The notes under the pieces are model-generated. The model was not told the origin of the DNA and ran no database searches. It saw nothing but the letters and a program-made list of their open reading frames with translations. From Candidatus Woesearchaeota archaeon (GTDB taxonomy: Archaea; Nanobdellota; Nanobdellia; Woesearchaeales; JABGUJ01), in assembly GCA_018646625.1 (NCBI GenBank), contig JABGUJ010000001.1:379534-443533 (forward strand): DNA of 64,000 nucleotides. Direction: 5' to 3'. Shown one piece after another: positions 43,826 to 53,027 of the stretch (the first letter of the stretch is position 1; the number at the start of each line of letters is the position of its first letter). Made by a program: the position numbers and the translations under genes.

Positions 43826-44833
43826 ATGGCTAAAACCGCATATTCAAACAATATTGGTTGTTACGTAGTTGATGAGAATACGCAGATTGTAGATAGTGTT
43901 ACCTTCAATCTTAGCAAAGAAAACTTCGAAAAACTGTCCAAATCTGAGTGGTTAGATGAAGAAAAGGCCTTAATCAGTAAACATAACGCAGTATTCCTTG
44001 GTAAAAAGCAAAATTCTGAGAAATTACAATTAACTGATGATCCTAAATTACTAAGAAGAATTTTAAATTCACTTTCAGATAAAATAGATCTTAAAGAATT
44101 AAGAATAAGAAATATTCTCGAAACCAAGATTGCAATTGCAAATTCATTAACCAAAGATATGTTGCTAGTGCAGTCGATAAACAACGTAGAAGAAATTGAT
44201 AAAGTTTCTAATACTTTGGCTAAAAGGTTAAGAGAATGGTACGAACTTCACAATCCGGAGTTTTCTAGATCAATTGGAGATCATTATAGATTCGCAAAAA
44301 TTATGCTTGAAAAAAACAAAACCGAGTTGTTAAAAGAAATTAATGTTGATGAAAACCTATCTATGGGTGCGAACATATCTGATATTGACTTGTTTCAAAT
44401 AAGAGAACTAGCTAAGCAAATTGTTTCTCTGAAAGAACTTAAAACAAAGCACGAATCATATGTTTTAGAAATTATGGAAGAACTATGTCCTAACATGCTA
44501 GCCATGACTGGTGCACTTATTGGGGCAAAATTAATAGCAATCGCAGGAGATTTGAGAAGATTAGCATTATTCCCTGCATCCACTGTTCAGCTTCTAGGCG
44601 CCGAAAAGGCACTATTTCGCCATATTAAGACCGGTAGTAGGCCGCCTAAATTCGGCGTTTTGATGCAGCATCCATTGGTCGCGAGTGCTCGAAGATGTGA
44701 TATGGGCAAGGTTGCAAGAGCGTTAGCTAACAAAATTACTTTAGCATTAAAAGTTGATATTTACGGAGATAAAGCATCAGATAGTTTTGGTAAGAAATCA
44801 CTCTCAGATTTAGAAAAGAAATTCAAAAAATGA
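43826..44833 (+). CDS. nop5: Nop5 (C/D box sRNP core protein)
   Basis: The 335-residue protein has a small N-terminal domain that binds fibrillarin, a central coiled coil (about 90-190) and the Nop RNA-binding domain. The Nop domain carries NMLAMTGALIGAKLI, PASTVQLLGAEKALFRH and the RPPKFG segment near 270. With fibrillarin and L7Ae it forms the C/D guide RNP for ribose methylation of rRNA. It lacks the long Lys-rich tail of many homologues. The fibrillarin gene overlaps its stop by four bases. Confidence 0.96.
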   Translation: MAKTAYSNNIGCYVVDENTQIVDSVTFNLSKENFEKLSKSEWLDEEKALISKHNAVFLGKKQNSEKLQLTDDPKLLRRILNSLSDKIDLKELRIRNILETKIAIANSLTKDMLLVQSINNVEEIDKVSNTLAKRLREWYELHNPEFSRSIGDHYRFAKIMLEKNKTELLKEINVDENLSMGANISDIDLFQIRELAKQIVSLKELKTKHESYVLEIMEELCPNMLAMTGALIGAKLIAIAGDLRRLALFPASTVQLLGAEKALFRHIKTGSRPPKFGVLMQHPLVASARRCDMGKVARALANKITLALKVDIYGDKASDSFGKKSLSDLEKKFKK

Positions 44834-45501
44834 TAAAAGAACACAAGTTTCACGGAGTATATGTAGAAGAAGGACGTAAAAAAAGATTCTTCACTAAGAA
44901 CTTAGTTCCTGGTAAAACTGTTTATACTGAAGATTTAGTTAGACGAGGCCGAGATGAATATCGAACTTGGGATACTAAAAAAAGCAAACTTGGTGCTGCT
45001 TTAGCAAAAGGGGTGTCTCAAATTGGAATAAAACCTGGCAACACTGTACTATACTTAGGTTGTGCATCTGGTACTACCCCCTCCCATGTATCTGACTTGG
45101 TCGGAAAAGATGGCTTTGTTTTTTCATTAGACTTTGCACCCAGAGTTATGAGAGAAATAGTGCCAGTGTGTGAAGATAGATCTAACATGTGCCCAATAAT
45201 CGCTGACGCATTTCATCCCGAGAATTATTATCATCAAGTCACTCTTGTGGACGCAGTATTTCAAGATATTGCACAACGAAATCAATCGGAGATATTCCTT
45301 AAGAACTGCAGAGTTTTTCTTAAAAACGGGGGATTTGGCATCTTGGTTGTAAAAGCAAGAAGCATTGATCAAAAAAGAAAGACCAAGGCAATTTTTGCAC
45401 AAGTTAGAACTGAATTAGAAAGAGAAATGGTCATTGTCGACTACAGAACTCTCGATCCTTTCGAATTAGATCATTGTATTTATATTTGTAAAAAGAAATA
45501 G
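44830..45501 (+). CDS. flpA: Fibrillarin-like rRNA 2'-O-methyltransferase
   Basis: The 223-residue SAM-dependent methyltransferase is the catalytic subunit of the C/D RNP. It opens with the FKxHGVYVEEG-type strand. The SAM loop reads LGCASGTTPSH, the next strand LDFAPRVMREI, and the catalytic tetrad region includes IADAFHPE, DAVFQDIAQ and VVKARSID. It is translationally coupled to nop5 (ATGA overlap). Length is normal for archaeal FlpA. Confidence 0.97.
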   Translation: MIKEHKFHGVYVEEGRKKRFFTKNLVPGKTVYTEDLVRRGRDEYRTWDTKKSKLGAALAKGVSQIGIKPGNTVLYLGCASGTTPSHVSDLVGKDGFVFSLDFAPRVMREIVPVCEDRSNMCPIIADAFHPENYYHQVTLVDAVFQDIAQRNQSEIFLKNCRVFLKNGGFGILVVKARSIDQKRKTKAIFAQVRTELEREMVIVDYRTLDPFELDHCIYICKKK

Positions 45502-45522
45502 TTTCAAAAAGAGGAGATAACA

Positions 45523-46050
45523 TTGGCCAGAAAAAAGAAAGAGAATATTCTAAACATACCCAATGCATTATCATTACTAAGAATACTGCTTGTACCATTT
45601 CTAGTTATACAACTTCTTGGAGAAAATATTTTAGGATCTTTACTTATTTTAGCAGTTATAATGTTATCTGACTTCTTTGATGGACTAATTGCAAGAAAAT
45701 TCCATCAAGTAACAGAGTTTGGAGATGTATTAGATATGCTTGGTGATTTTTCATACTATCTTGCAACTTTAATTTCATTCTATGTTCTTGGTTGGCTTAA
45801 TCTACTTAACAAACTCCTACTGCTAGCTGCAATCCTTGTAATGTTTCATTTTCTTTATTCTCTTTACAAAAAGAATAAATGGCACTCCTTGCCTCATTTT
45901 AAATCCGCTAAGATCATGGCTGTGATGTATGTAATTTCTTTTGTAATTATGATTATACAGGTGCCTTATGCACAGTGGTTCTTAACCATTACATTTTTTG
46001 TGACTTTTTTCTACACCTTTAGAGAGTATTTGCAATACTTTAAACACTGA
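45523..46050 (+). CDS. CDP-alcohol phosphatidyltransferase
   Basis: This 175-residue membrane enzyme condenses a CDP-activated lipid with a polyol phosphate or alcohol. The complete family signature is present: D53-G54, A57-R58, G67, D71 and D75, spaced DGx2ARx8Gx3Dx3D, next to a hydrophobic helix; about five further helices follow. The start is TTG 45523, supported by GAGGAG at 45511-45516. The alcohol cannot be decided from the sequence. It follows flpA by 21 bases and may be co-transcribed. Confidence 0.92.
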   Translation: MARKKKENILNIPNALSLLRILLVPFLVIQLLGENILGSLLILAVIMLSDFFDGLIARKFHQVTEFGDVLDMLGDFSYYLATLISFYVLGWLNLLNKLLLLAAILVMFHFLYSLYKKNKWHSLPHFKSAKIMAVMYVISFVIMIIQVPYAQWFLTITFFVTFFYTFREYLQYFKH

Positions 46051-46129
46051 ATTTCGTATTCTAAGGCGATCTAGTGCACTTTTATAACAATAAAAATCTT
46101 TAAATATCAACCATACAATCCATTGTTAG

Positions 46130-46513
46130 GTGTTTAACTTGACTGACTCAAAAAAGAGAATTGTAATTATAGAAGATGAAGCCAACATAGCAAAGGCAGA
46201 AGAAATGATTCTTTCACCGCACTATGATATTAGTGTTGCATATGATGGAGAAGCCGGGCTCAAATTAGTAAAAGAAATTAAGCCCGATCTAATTGTTTTA
46301 GATCTTATGTTGCCTGAACGTGGCGGATACGATGTTTGTTTTCACATTAGACAAGATGATGCAATAAAAGACACTAAGATTCTGATGGTAACTGCGCTTG
46401 CTCAGAACATCGATAAAGACAAAGGAACATTTGTTGGAACTGATGATTACTTGGTAAAACCGTTCGAGCCAGATCAACTTCTTGATGCGGTAAACAAATT
46501 ACTTTCAAAGTAA
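46130..46513 (+). CDS. Response regulator (receiver domain only)
   Basis: The 127-residue receiver domain has acidic pair E15-D16, phospho-acceptor D58 in LIVLDLMLP, the switch Thr in MVTALAQ near 88, and K110 in YLVKPFEP. No output domain follows, so it acts by protein contact. A TATA box TTTAAATAT near 46099-46107 puts transcription start at about 46129, favouring GTG 46130; TTG 46139, with AGGTGT upstream, is an alternative. It precedes the kinase gene by one base, forming a two-component pair. Confidence 0.94.
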   Translation: MFNLTDSKKRIVIIEDEANIAKAEEMILSPHYDISVAYDGEAGLKLVKEIKPDLIVLDLMLPERGGYDVCFHIRQDDAIKDTKILMVTALAQNIDKDKGTFVGTDDYLVKPFEPDQLLDAVNKLLSK

Positions 46514-46514
46514 A

Positions 46515-47999
46515 ATGATTGAATTTATAATTAACTCACTACACGAGCTATTTTCATTTTTAGGTACTTTTCAAGGTGAGTTGTTTAAACATGTAGTAGA
46601 GCTTGCATTATTTCTGTTCGCCTCTTATATGATTTATATTGAATACTTGCAAGAGAGGAAGAAGGAATATCTTTTCTTACTCATTGCATTTCTTACTCTA
46701 ACTCTTACAAGATTAGTTTCATCTGCACTCTTATTCGCTAGTGTATTTGGGGGAGTAGACGTAATTCCTAAAGGGACACTCGTTATTCTAGCCAACATAG
46801 TTGAGGCGGGGGCTCTATTTCTACTTGTAAATTCATTCATATATCCACTATTACCTGCAAATAGCCACTCACGACATAAACGCAAGTTTCTGTTAAGAAA
46901 TACATTCCTTATAGTGGTATTGATACTAATTGGTGTTGTATCGGCAGACCTGATATTTAGAGAAACCTTTGTTAATCGTCAACTATATTTACTTTTCATA
47001 GCTTTTTCCGCTCAAATACTCTTCCTGTACCAAGGATCTTACTTCTTATTAAAACACAGAGGGAAAGTATCATACCAAGATGCGGCAATCATTAGTTTGC
47101 TCGTTTACTCTATTGCCCCTTTGATTAATTTACTAAACATAATAACCTTTGGAAGAACAGGTTGGCTCAATCCCAGTTTAATTGTTGCAGCACACCCATT
47201 TCCCTTTATTGCTGTTGCGCTTCTTTTAAGACTTCTTTATCTTAGATTGGCAAACAAAGCACACTTGTTTGAGAAATTAGAAACTACTCAGAATAAATAT
47301 GAAAAAGAGAAAGAACTTTGCAAGATGAAAGATGATTTCATCTCAGTTGTATCTCATGAATTAAAAACTCCCATTACCTCAATGAAATTATTTGTTTCTA
47401 TGTTGAAAGAAGGAAAACTAGGATCTGTCTCGCCTCAACAAGCCGACGCTTTAGATGTTGTTAGAAAAGAAGGGGATAGACTAAACGTACTAATAGATGA
47501 TGTTTTAACGCTATCCAAGCTTGAAGCCAATAAACAAAAACTCAATAGAGCATCGTTCAACCTTATAGATCTTCTGAAAGATCCGCTTTATCTAACATTA
47601 GCTGCAAAGAAAGGCTTAGCAATAAGGATGCATGTTCCTCGCGATATGGTTGTAGATGCAGATCAGGGAATGATTAAACAGATTTTTGTAAATCTTCTAA
47701 ACAACGCAGTAAAATTTACAGATAAAGGCGGCAAGATCACAGTTAAAGCCGGAGAAGGCAAAAACAAATGGCATTTTTCTATCTCGGATACTGGAAAAGG
47801 AATGTCAAAAGAATCTCTGCCAAAGCTATTTGACAAGTTTTATCAAACAGAACATCACTTGAAACGTTCTAAAGGGGGCTTTGGATTGGGATTATCAATA
47901 GTCAAGCACATTGTAGATCTCCACAAAGGTCAAATTAATGTTGAGTCCGAGATAGGCAAGGGAACCACCTTTTACATAAGCTTTCCAAAAAAGTTATAA
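46515..47999 (+). CDS. Membrane sensor histidine kinase
   Basis: The 494-residue kinase has a sensor part with about seven transmembrane helices (about 20-240), then a short coiled coil, HisKA domain with phospho-acceptor H281 in SHELKTP, and HATPase_c domain. The N box is NLLNNAVKF, with G boxes SDTGKGMS and KGGFGLGLSIVKHIVD. No large external sensory domain is visible, so the signal is probably detected in or near the membrane. The partner is the receiver protein one base upstream. Confidence 0.95.
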   Translation: MIEFIINSLHELFSFLGTFQGELFKHVVELALFLFASYMIYIEYLQERKKEYLFLLIAFLTLTLTRLVSSALLFASVFGGVDVIPKGTLVILANIVEAGALFLLVNSFIYPLLPANSHSRHKRKFLLRNTFLIVVLILIGVVSADLIFRETFVNRQLYLLFIAFSAQILFLYQGSYFLLKHRGKVSYQDAAIISLLVYSIAPLINLLNIITFGRTGWLNPSLIVAAHPFPFIAVALLLRLLYLRLANKAHLFEKLETTQNKYEKEKELCKMKDDFISVVSHELKTPITSMKLFVSMLKEGKLGSVSPQQADALDVVRKEGDRLNVLIDDVLTLSKLEANKQKLNRASFNLIDLLKDPLYLTLAAKKGLAIRMHVPRDMVVDADQGMIKQIFVNLLNNAVKFTDKGGKITVKAGEGKNKWHFSISDTGKGMSKESLPKLFDKFYQTEHHLKRSKGGFGLGLSIVKHIVDLHKGQINVESEIGKGTTFYISFPKKL

Positions 48000-48026
48000 A
48001 TTAACCCCCTAATTCTAAACATCAAG

Positions 48027-49430
48027 ATGCTAAGGTTTCACAATACATTAACTAGGAAAAAAGAAGAATTCAAACCTCTTATTTCTAACGAAGTGAAGAT
48101 GTATAGTTGCGGCCCTACAGTTTACAATTATGCCCACATAGGGAATTTTAGAAGTTTCATCTTTGTTGATTTGCTAAGAAGATACCTGAAGTATAAAGGA
48201 TTCAAGCTTAATCATGTAATGAACATCACTGATGTTGATGACAAAACAATAAGAGATTCACTAAAAGATGGGAAGTCTCTTCAGGAGTTCACTCAACATT
48301 ATACTGCGGAGTTTCTTAGTGATCTTAAAACACTTAACGTAGAAATTCCTGAAGTCATGCCTAAAGCAACAGATCACATACCTGAGATGGTTGAGCTAAT
48401 AAAAACATTAAAAGAAAAAGGGAATGCGTACGAACGTAATGGAACAACCTACTTTAGCATCTCTTCTTTCAAAGACTATGGGAAACTTGCTAATCTCGAC
48501 ACTGAGAATCTTAAGAAGAACGCAGATGGGCGATTAAACAGCTCCGATGAATATGAAAAAGATGACGCTCGTGATTTTGCACTTTGGAAGCCATGGGAAG
48601 AATCCGATGGAGATGTGTTTTGGGAAACCGACATAGGCAAAGGTCGTCCAGGGTGGCACATTGAATGTAGTGCCATGTCTACAAAATATCTTGGAGAAAC
48701 ATTTGACATTCATACAGGGGGAGTAGACTTAGTCTTTCCTCACCATACTAACGAAATTGCACAAAGCGAATGCGCTCATTGTAAAACTTTTGTAAATTAT
48801 TGGTTACATAATGAACACCTTTTCGTTAATGGAGAAAAGATGTCTAAATCTGCGGGAAATTTCTTTACTCTGAGAGATCTATTAGAAAAAGGATACTCGC
48901 CTATGGCCATTCGTTACCAGTTTATTGCATCACATTATCGTCAACAACTAAATTTCACAGAAGATGCGTTAAAACAAATTCCTCAAACTCTACAACGATT
49001 CTATGATTTTATTGACAAACTTGAATCTTTGAGTGCTGGTGAAGAAAACTCTAATGTTTCTGATCTAATAACTGTTGCAAAGAAAGGATTTGAAGAGTCA
49101 ATGGATGATGATCTTAATATTAGTGGCGCATTAGCTGCAATCTTTGACTTCATGAGAGAAATTAACAAATTAATGTCTGAGAATAAGATTGGTAAAAGTA
49201 ACGCCAAAGATGTTTTACACTTAATGAATGAATTTAATCAAGTACTTGGAGTTTTTGATCATGAAAAAGGCGAGATTGCTGAAGAAGTTGAAGCTTTAAT
49301 TGAACAAAGACAAGAAGCAAGAAAGAATAAAGACTTTGCAGCTGCTGATAAGATTAGAGATGATCTTAAAGAAAAAGGAATAATATTAGAAGACACCAAA
49401 GATGGTGTCAAATGGAAAAAAATAAATTAG
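48027..49430 (+). CDS. cysS: Cysteinyl-tRNA synthetase
   Basis: This 467-residue class I synthetase has C28 in YSCGPTVYNYAHIGN, the HIGN motif at 37-40, the KMSKS motif at 271-275 in GEKMSKSAGN, and the zinc-site residues in ECSAMS and HHTNEIAQSE. The DALR-like helical C-terminus is complete. It charges tRNA-Cys directly, so the organism does not need the SepRS-SepCysS route for this. It overlaps the convergent unknown gene by four bases. Confidence 0.98.
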   Translation: MLRFHNTLTRKKEEFKPLISNEVKMYSCGPTVYNYAHIGNFRSFIFVDLLRRYLKYKGFKLNHVMNITDVDDKTIRDSLKDGKSLQEFTQHYTAEFLSDLKTLNVEIPEVMPKATDHIPEMVELIKTLKEKGNAYERNGTTYFSISSFKDYGKLANLDTENLKKNADGRLNSSDEYEKDDARDFALWKPWEESDGDVFWETDIGKGRPGWHIECSAMSTKYLGETFDIHTGGVDLVFPHHTNEIAQSECAHCKTFVNYWLHNEHLFVNGEKMSKSAGNFFTLRDLLEKGYSPMAIRYQFIASHYRQQLNFTEDALKQIPQTLQRFYDFIDKLESLSAGEENSNVSDLITVAKKGFEESMDDDLNISGALAAIFDFMREINKLMSENKIGKSNAKDVLHLMNEFNQVLGVFDHEKGEIAEEVEALIEQRQEARKNKDFAAADKIRDDLKEKGIILEDTKDGVKWKKIN

Positions 49431-50395
49431 TTCTCGTCACCACATCTTGCTCTGAAGGCAGCATTATTATGCGCGGAAACACGTAAAAACTCTTGTGTAT
49501 CATGATGTCTTACTTCTGCACAATACTGAGTAAATAGGTGAGAGATTCCACCTTCTAGATTACCTGTTGCCTGAACATGCCAGTGATCAGCAACGTCGTC
49601 TTCTGCAGGCATCTCGCAATCACAAACGTGAGCGCTAGAATACAATAAATCATCTACTCTTGCTCTTGCTTCGCCAAGTAAGTCACTTACAGGGATTTCA
49701 TAGCCCCTTCTTGCAATTCTAAATACTGATTTGCTGTCTAGTTCAATCTCTGTAATTGAGGAAGAACCAAATTCAGGGTGTTCGAATATTCTACCGTTCG
49801 TTTTTTTAACAACCGGAGATTCGTCTTTTAGTCTAAGATATACCCCTGCTTCTAGTACTAGCAAAGGATCTAGACACTCTGCACGAGAAATATGATATCT
49901 TGCAGCGCCTTGAGTCCCATTACTGCCTGTAACATCTTCATCTAACGGGTCTTCACAATCTTCATCAGTGTACATAACAATTGCACCAAGAACATCTCCA
50001 AGCTCTCTATGTTCGGAAGGATTAAGTGTTTTAGGATCCGCAAGCGCTTCCGCACTAATTGAAATATCGTATGTTCTAGCAATATATGCTAGAGCCGTAG
50101 TTGTTAAGAAAAAATCATCGCACATCGGACAGTCATCTGCAATAACACCATTAAGAACTTGATTATCTATGGCAATGCCATGTGATTCATCTGCAGATAG
50201 TCTCTCCACTTCTTCTTCAAGAACAGGTGCGGCTGGAGCATCTTGTCGCAACCAAATCTCTTGAGCATCTATACCTGTTTGAACACTTTCTTCAATAGCC
50301 CTACTAGCTAAAGATCTCCTAGGAACATGATTTTTACGTTTACCGGTAACTCTCTTACCTTCTTCTACGCATACGCCAACTCTCCAATTTCTCAT
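49427..50395 (-). CDS. Unknown Arg/Asp-rich protein (322 aa)
   Basis: I do not recognise this 322-residue protein. It is soluble, without signal or membrane helices, with a basic N-terminus and possible metal-binding sites: CPMC near residue 89, VCDCEMP near 256, and a His-rich stretch (DHWHV, RHHD) near the C-terminus. It uses Arg well over Lys and much Asp and Ala, unlike the Lys-rich neighbours, although codons are the AGA/AGG type used elsewhere here. It has a 44-base leader with a hairpin and a GGAGG 11 bases before the ATG. A redox or zinc protein is possible. Confidence 0.65.
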   Translation of the reverse strand: MRNWRVGVCVEEGKRVTGKRKNHVPRRSLASRAIEESVQTGIDAQEIWLRQDAPAAPVLEEEVERLSADESHGIAIDNQVLNGVIADDCPMCDDFFLTTTALAYIARTYDISISAEALADPKTLNPSEHRELGDVLGAIVMYTDEDCEDPLDEDVTGSNGTQGAARYHISRAECLDPLLVLEAGVYLRLKDESPVVKKTNGRIFEHPEFGSSSITEIELDSKSVFRIARRGYEIPVSDLLGEARARVDDLLYSSAHVCDCEMPAEDDVADHWHVQATGNLEGGISHLFTQYCAEVRHHDTQEFLRVSAHNNAAFRARCGDEN

Positions 50396-50470
50396 ATTAA
50401 TTCAGCCTCCAACTCCATTTCCCCAAATGGACATCTAATCCGAATATTCTTCAAGAAGTAATATATAAAG
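50396..50470 (-). promoter_or_regulatory. Promoter and hairpin-bearing leader of unknown gene
   Basis: A TATA box CTTTATATAT at 50461-50470 predicts transcription from about 50439. The leader contains a perfect 7-bp hairpin TCCATTT/AAATGGA with a four-base loop (50414-50431), then GGAGG at 50405-50409. Most genes here lack leaders, so this one stands out as a candidate for post-transcriptional control. Confidence 0.5.
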
Positions 50471-50494
50471 GTTACTCTTACGGGGAGACGAAGT

Positions 50495-52957
50495 TTAGTT
50501 CTTGGCGGGCGCCTCACCCAGTTTAAGGCCTATTTTCACAGGTAGAATCTCACTTTCAAGCTCTGTTTCGCCTTCAAATACGATTTCCTCTGCTCTGGTG
50601 GTTGCTTTTAGGTCTGGAAGAGCATGTTCTACTTTAGCTTTAACATCTTCATCACAGCTAATAACCATCTTCAAAACGGGTGTTTTCAAAGAAACTTGCT
50701 TAGTGCTTTTGTACTTTCGAACCATCGCTACAATTTCTACAATAACATCTCCAGTTTTATCTGCATGTTCATCAATTAGAGATTCATCAAACTCCGGCCA
50801 ACTAGAAATATGAATGCTTTTTTTGTTCTCTTTTTCTGCAAAGTATAATTGGTAAACCGATTCTGTTATATGCGGTATGATTGGTGAAAATAATTTCAAA
50901 ACAGTATTAAGAACCGTATATATTGTATACTGTGCAGATAATCTGGCATCAGCACCACGAGTATCAGGATTATACAATCTGTCTTTCGCTATTTCCATAT
51001 AATTATCACAAAATAATTTCCAGAAAAACTTATCTGTACCTGATTTTGTTCTAAAGTAACCATATCCTTTAAACGATTCAGTACATTCTTTTACTAACTC
51101 ATTAAGTCTAGACAAAATCCATTTGTCCATCATTTCTAATTTTTCTGGTTTGTCAAGTTTATAATCTTCAAGATGCATCAAAACAAACTTAGATGCATTC
51201 CATATTTTGTTAATTGTCTTTGTTCCGCTTATCATCTCTTTTTCAGGGAACGGAAGGTCTTCGCCCATTCTCACTCCGCCAGCCATATAACGTAAAGCGT
51301 CAGCAGAATACTTATCGATCATACCTTGAGGGGGAATAACATTACCTTTAGACTTAGACATCTTTTTCCCTTTAGGATCCAACATCCACCCATTAATGAA
51401 ACAATCATTCCATGGTTTCATCTTATGATGTAATTGGCTTTTAATTACTGTATTGAACAGCCAAAAAGAAATAATATCATGACCTTGCGGTCTTAAACTC
51501 ATAGGTGAATTAACTAATTTATCATAAACAGGTTTTCCTTTAAACAATTCTTTTACGATTGTAGGAGTTAATGATGAAGTCGCCCATGTATTAATTATAT
51601 CACTCTCACCACGAAAGTTTTTACCTTGACAATTAGGACAACAGTCCACTGGAGGTTTATCTTCCAAAGGATCAACAGGCAAGTTCTCAACTTTGGCAAA
51701 AATAACTTCTTCACAATCTTGACAATACCAAACAGGAAATGGAATTCCAAATGATATCTGACGAGATATGCACCAATTCCAACTTAATCCTTTAACCCAG
51801 TTATCATATCTATTTTTCATATGTGCTGGGTACCAATTCAACTCTTCCCCCCACTTTAACATATCATCTTTGAGATCAAGATATTTTATGAACCACTGTT
51901 TTGAATGTACGAACTCAACCTCGGTACCGCATCTCTCATGAGTATTTACATCGTGAGTTATTGGTTTCTGAGAGATCAACAATTCTTCAGTTTTCATATC
52001 TTCAATAATTTGCTTTCTAGCATCTTTAATCTTCATTCCTTTGTACTTACCAGCCAAAGAACTCATAGTTCCCTCACGAGTTATTGCCGCTTTAACTGGA
52101 AGATTATGTACTTTTTGCCATTCAATATCTGTTTGGTCTCCAAATGTACAACACATTACAATTCCAGTTCCTTTTTCAGGATCTGCTCTTTCATCTGGCA
52201 TGATTGGAACTTCAATATCAAATAGAGGAACTTTTGCCATCTTTCCTTCTAAATGTTTATACCTATCATCATCAGGATGAAAGAAAACCGCAACACATGC
52301 AGGCAATAATTCAGGACGAGTAGTAGCTACGATTAACTGTTCACCGTCTACTTTAAACACAATATCATTAAACATAGAATCCATTTCTTTATCTTCTAGT
52401 TCTACTTGGGCAATAGCAGTTCTACACTTAGGACACCACATTGCTGCAGCTTCTTTCCTGTGTGCGCGACCCATTTCATACAATTCAATAAAAGATCTTT
52501 GACTAATTCTTCTACAATGAGGATCTATAGTGGTATAAGATATATCCCAGTCACAACTGATTCCTAATTTTTTCCAATCAGCAAGATATTCTGGTCTTAA
52601 TTCGTTCTCAAGAGTTTCAATACATAATTTAACAAAATCTTTTCTCTCCATATCTCTTGCTCTAACTTTTTTAGTTTTTTGAATAAGAGTTTGAGTTGGT
52701 AATCCATTATCATCAGTACCGAACGGTTGTAGAACATTAAAGCCCCTCATTCTCTTGAATCGAGCAATAAAATCTTGTTGACTATTACCAAACGCATGAC
52801 CCATGTGCATTTTACCTGATACAGTAGGTGGAGGAGTATCAATCGAGAAAATCTCTTTGTCAGATTCAGGATCAAATTTGTATACGCCTTCATCTTCCCA
52901 GAACTTTTGCCACTTTGGCTCTTCAACCTTTGGATCATATGATTTAGGAATTTCCAT
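50495..52957 (-). CDS. valS: Valyl-tRNA synthetase
   Basis: This 820-residue class I synthetase has HMGH at 51-54 in the HIGH position, a long CP1 editing domain (about 165-330), WCPKCRTAI zinc-ribbon-like Cys near 145, a second CPNCQ zinc knuckle, and KMSKS near 530-534. A Met-free start at 52969 (TTG) exists, but ATG 52957 is 27 bases below the TATA-like GTTTAAATAATA, giving a leaderless mRNA. It lacks the C-terminal coiled-coil arm of bacterial ValRS, as usual in archaea. Confidence 0.97.
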   Translation of the reverse strand: MEIPKSYDPKVEEPKWQKFWEDEGVYKFDPESDKEIFSIDTPPPTVSGKMHMGHAFGNSQQDFIARFKRMRGFNVLQPFGTDDNGLPTQTLIQKTKKVRARDMERKDFVKLCIETLENELRPEYLADWKKLGISCDWDISYTTIDPHCRRISQRSFIELYEMGRAHRKEAAAMWCPKCRTAIAQVELEDKEMDSMFNDIVFKVDGEQLIVATTRPELLPACVAVFFHPDDDRYKHLEGKMAKVPLFDIEVPIMPDERADPEKGTGIVMCCTFGDQTDIEWQKVHNLPVKAAITREGTMSSLAGKYKGMKIKDARKQIIEDMKTEELLISQKPITHDVNTHERCGTEVEFVHSKQWFIKYLDLKDDMLKWGEELNWYPAHMKNRYDNWVKGLSWNWCISRQISFGIPFPVWYCQDCEEVIFAKVENLPVDPLEDKPPVDCCPNCQGKNFRGESDIINTWATSSLTPTIVKELFKGKPVYDKLVNSPMSLRPQGHDIISFWLFNTVIKSQLHHKMKPWNDCFINGWMLDPKGKKMSKSKGNVIPPQGMIDKYSADALRYMAGGVRMGEDLPFPEKEMISGTKTINKIWNASKFVLMHLEDYKLDKPEKLEMMDKWILSRLNELVKECTESFKGYGYFRTKSGTDKFFWKLFCDNYMEIAKDRLYNPDTRGADARLSAQYTIYTVLNTVLKLFSPIIPHITESVYQLYFAEKENKKSIHISSWPEFDESLIDEHADKTGDVIVEIVAMVRKYKSTKQVSLKTPVLKMVISCDEDVKAKVEHALPDLKATTRAEEIVFEGETELESEILPVKIGLKLGEAPAKN

Positions 52958-53027
52958 TTTAAAATGCAATTTTTAAGTATTATTTAAACTATTCGCTTTT
53001 TAGAACGTCTCTACTGCGAGAATCTAA

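Noticed and set aside
49427-50395. Mobile-element or toxin gene
   Set aside because: No transposase, integrase or toxin motifs, and no terminal repeats flank it. No insertion sequence was found anywhere in the window.
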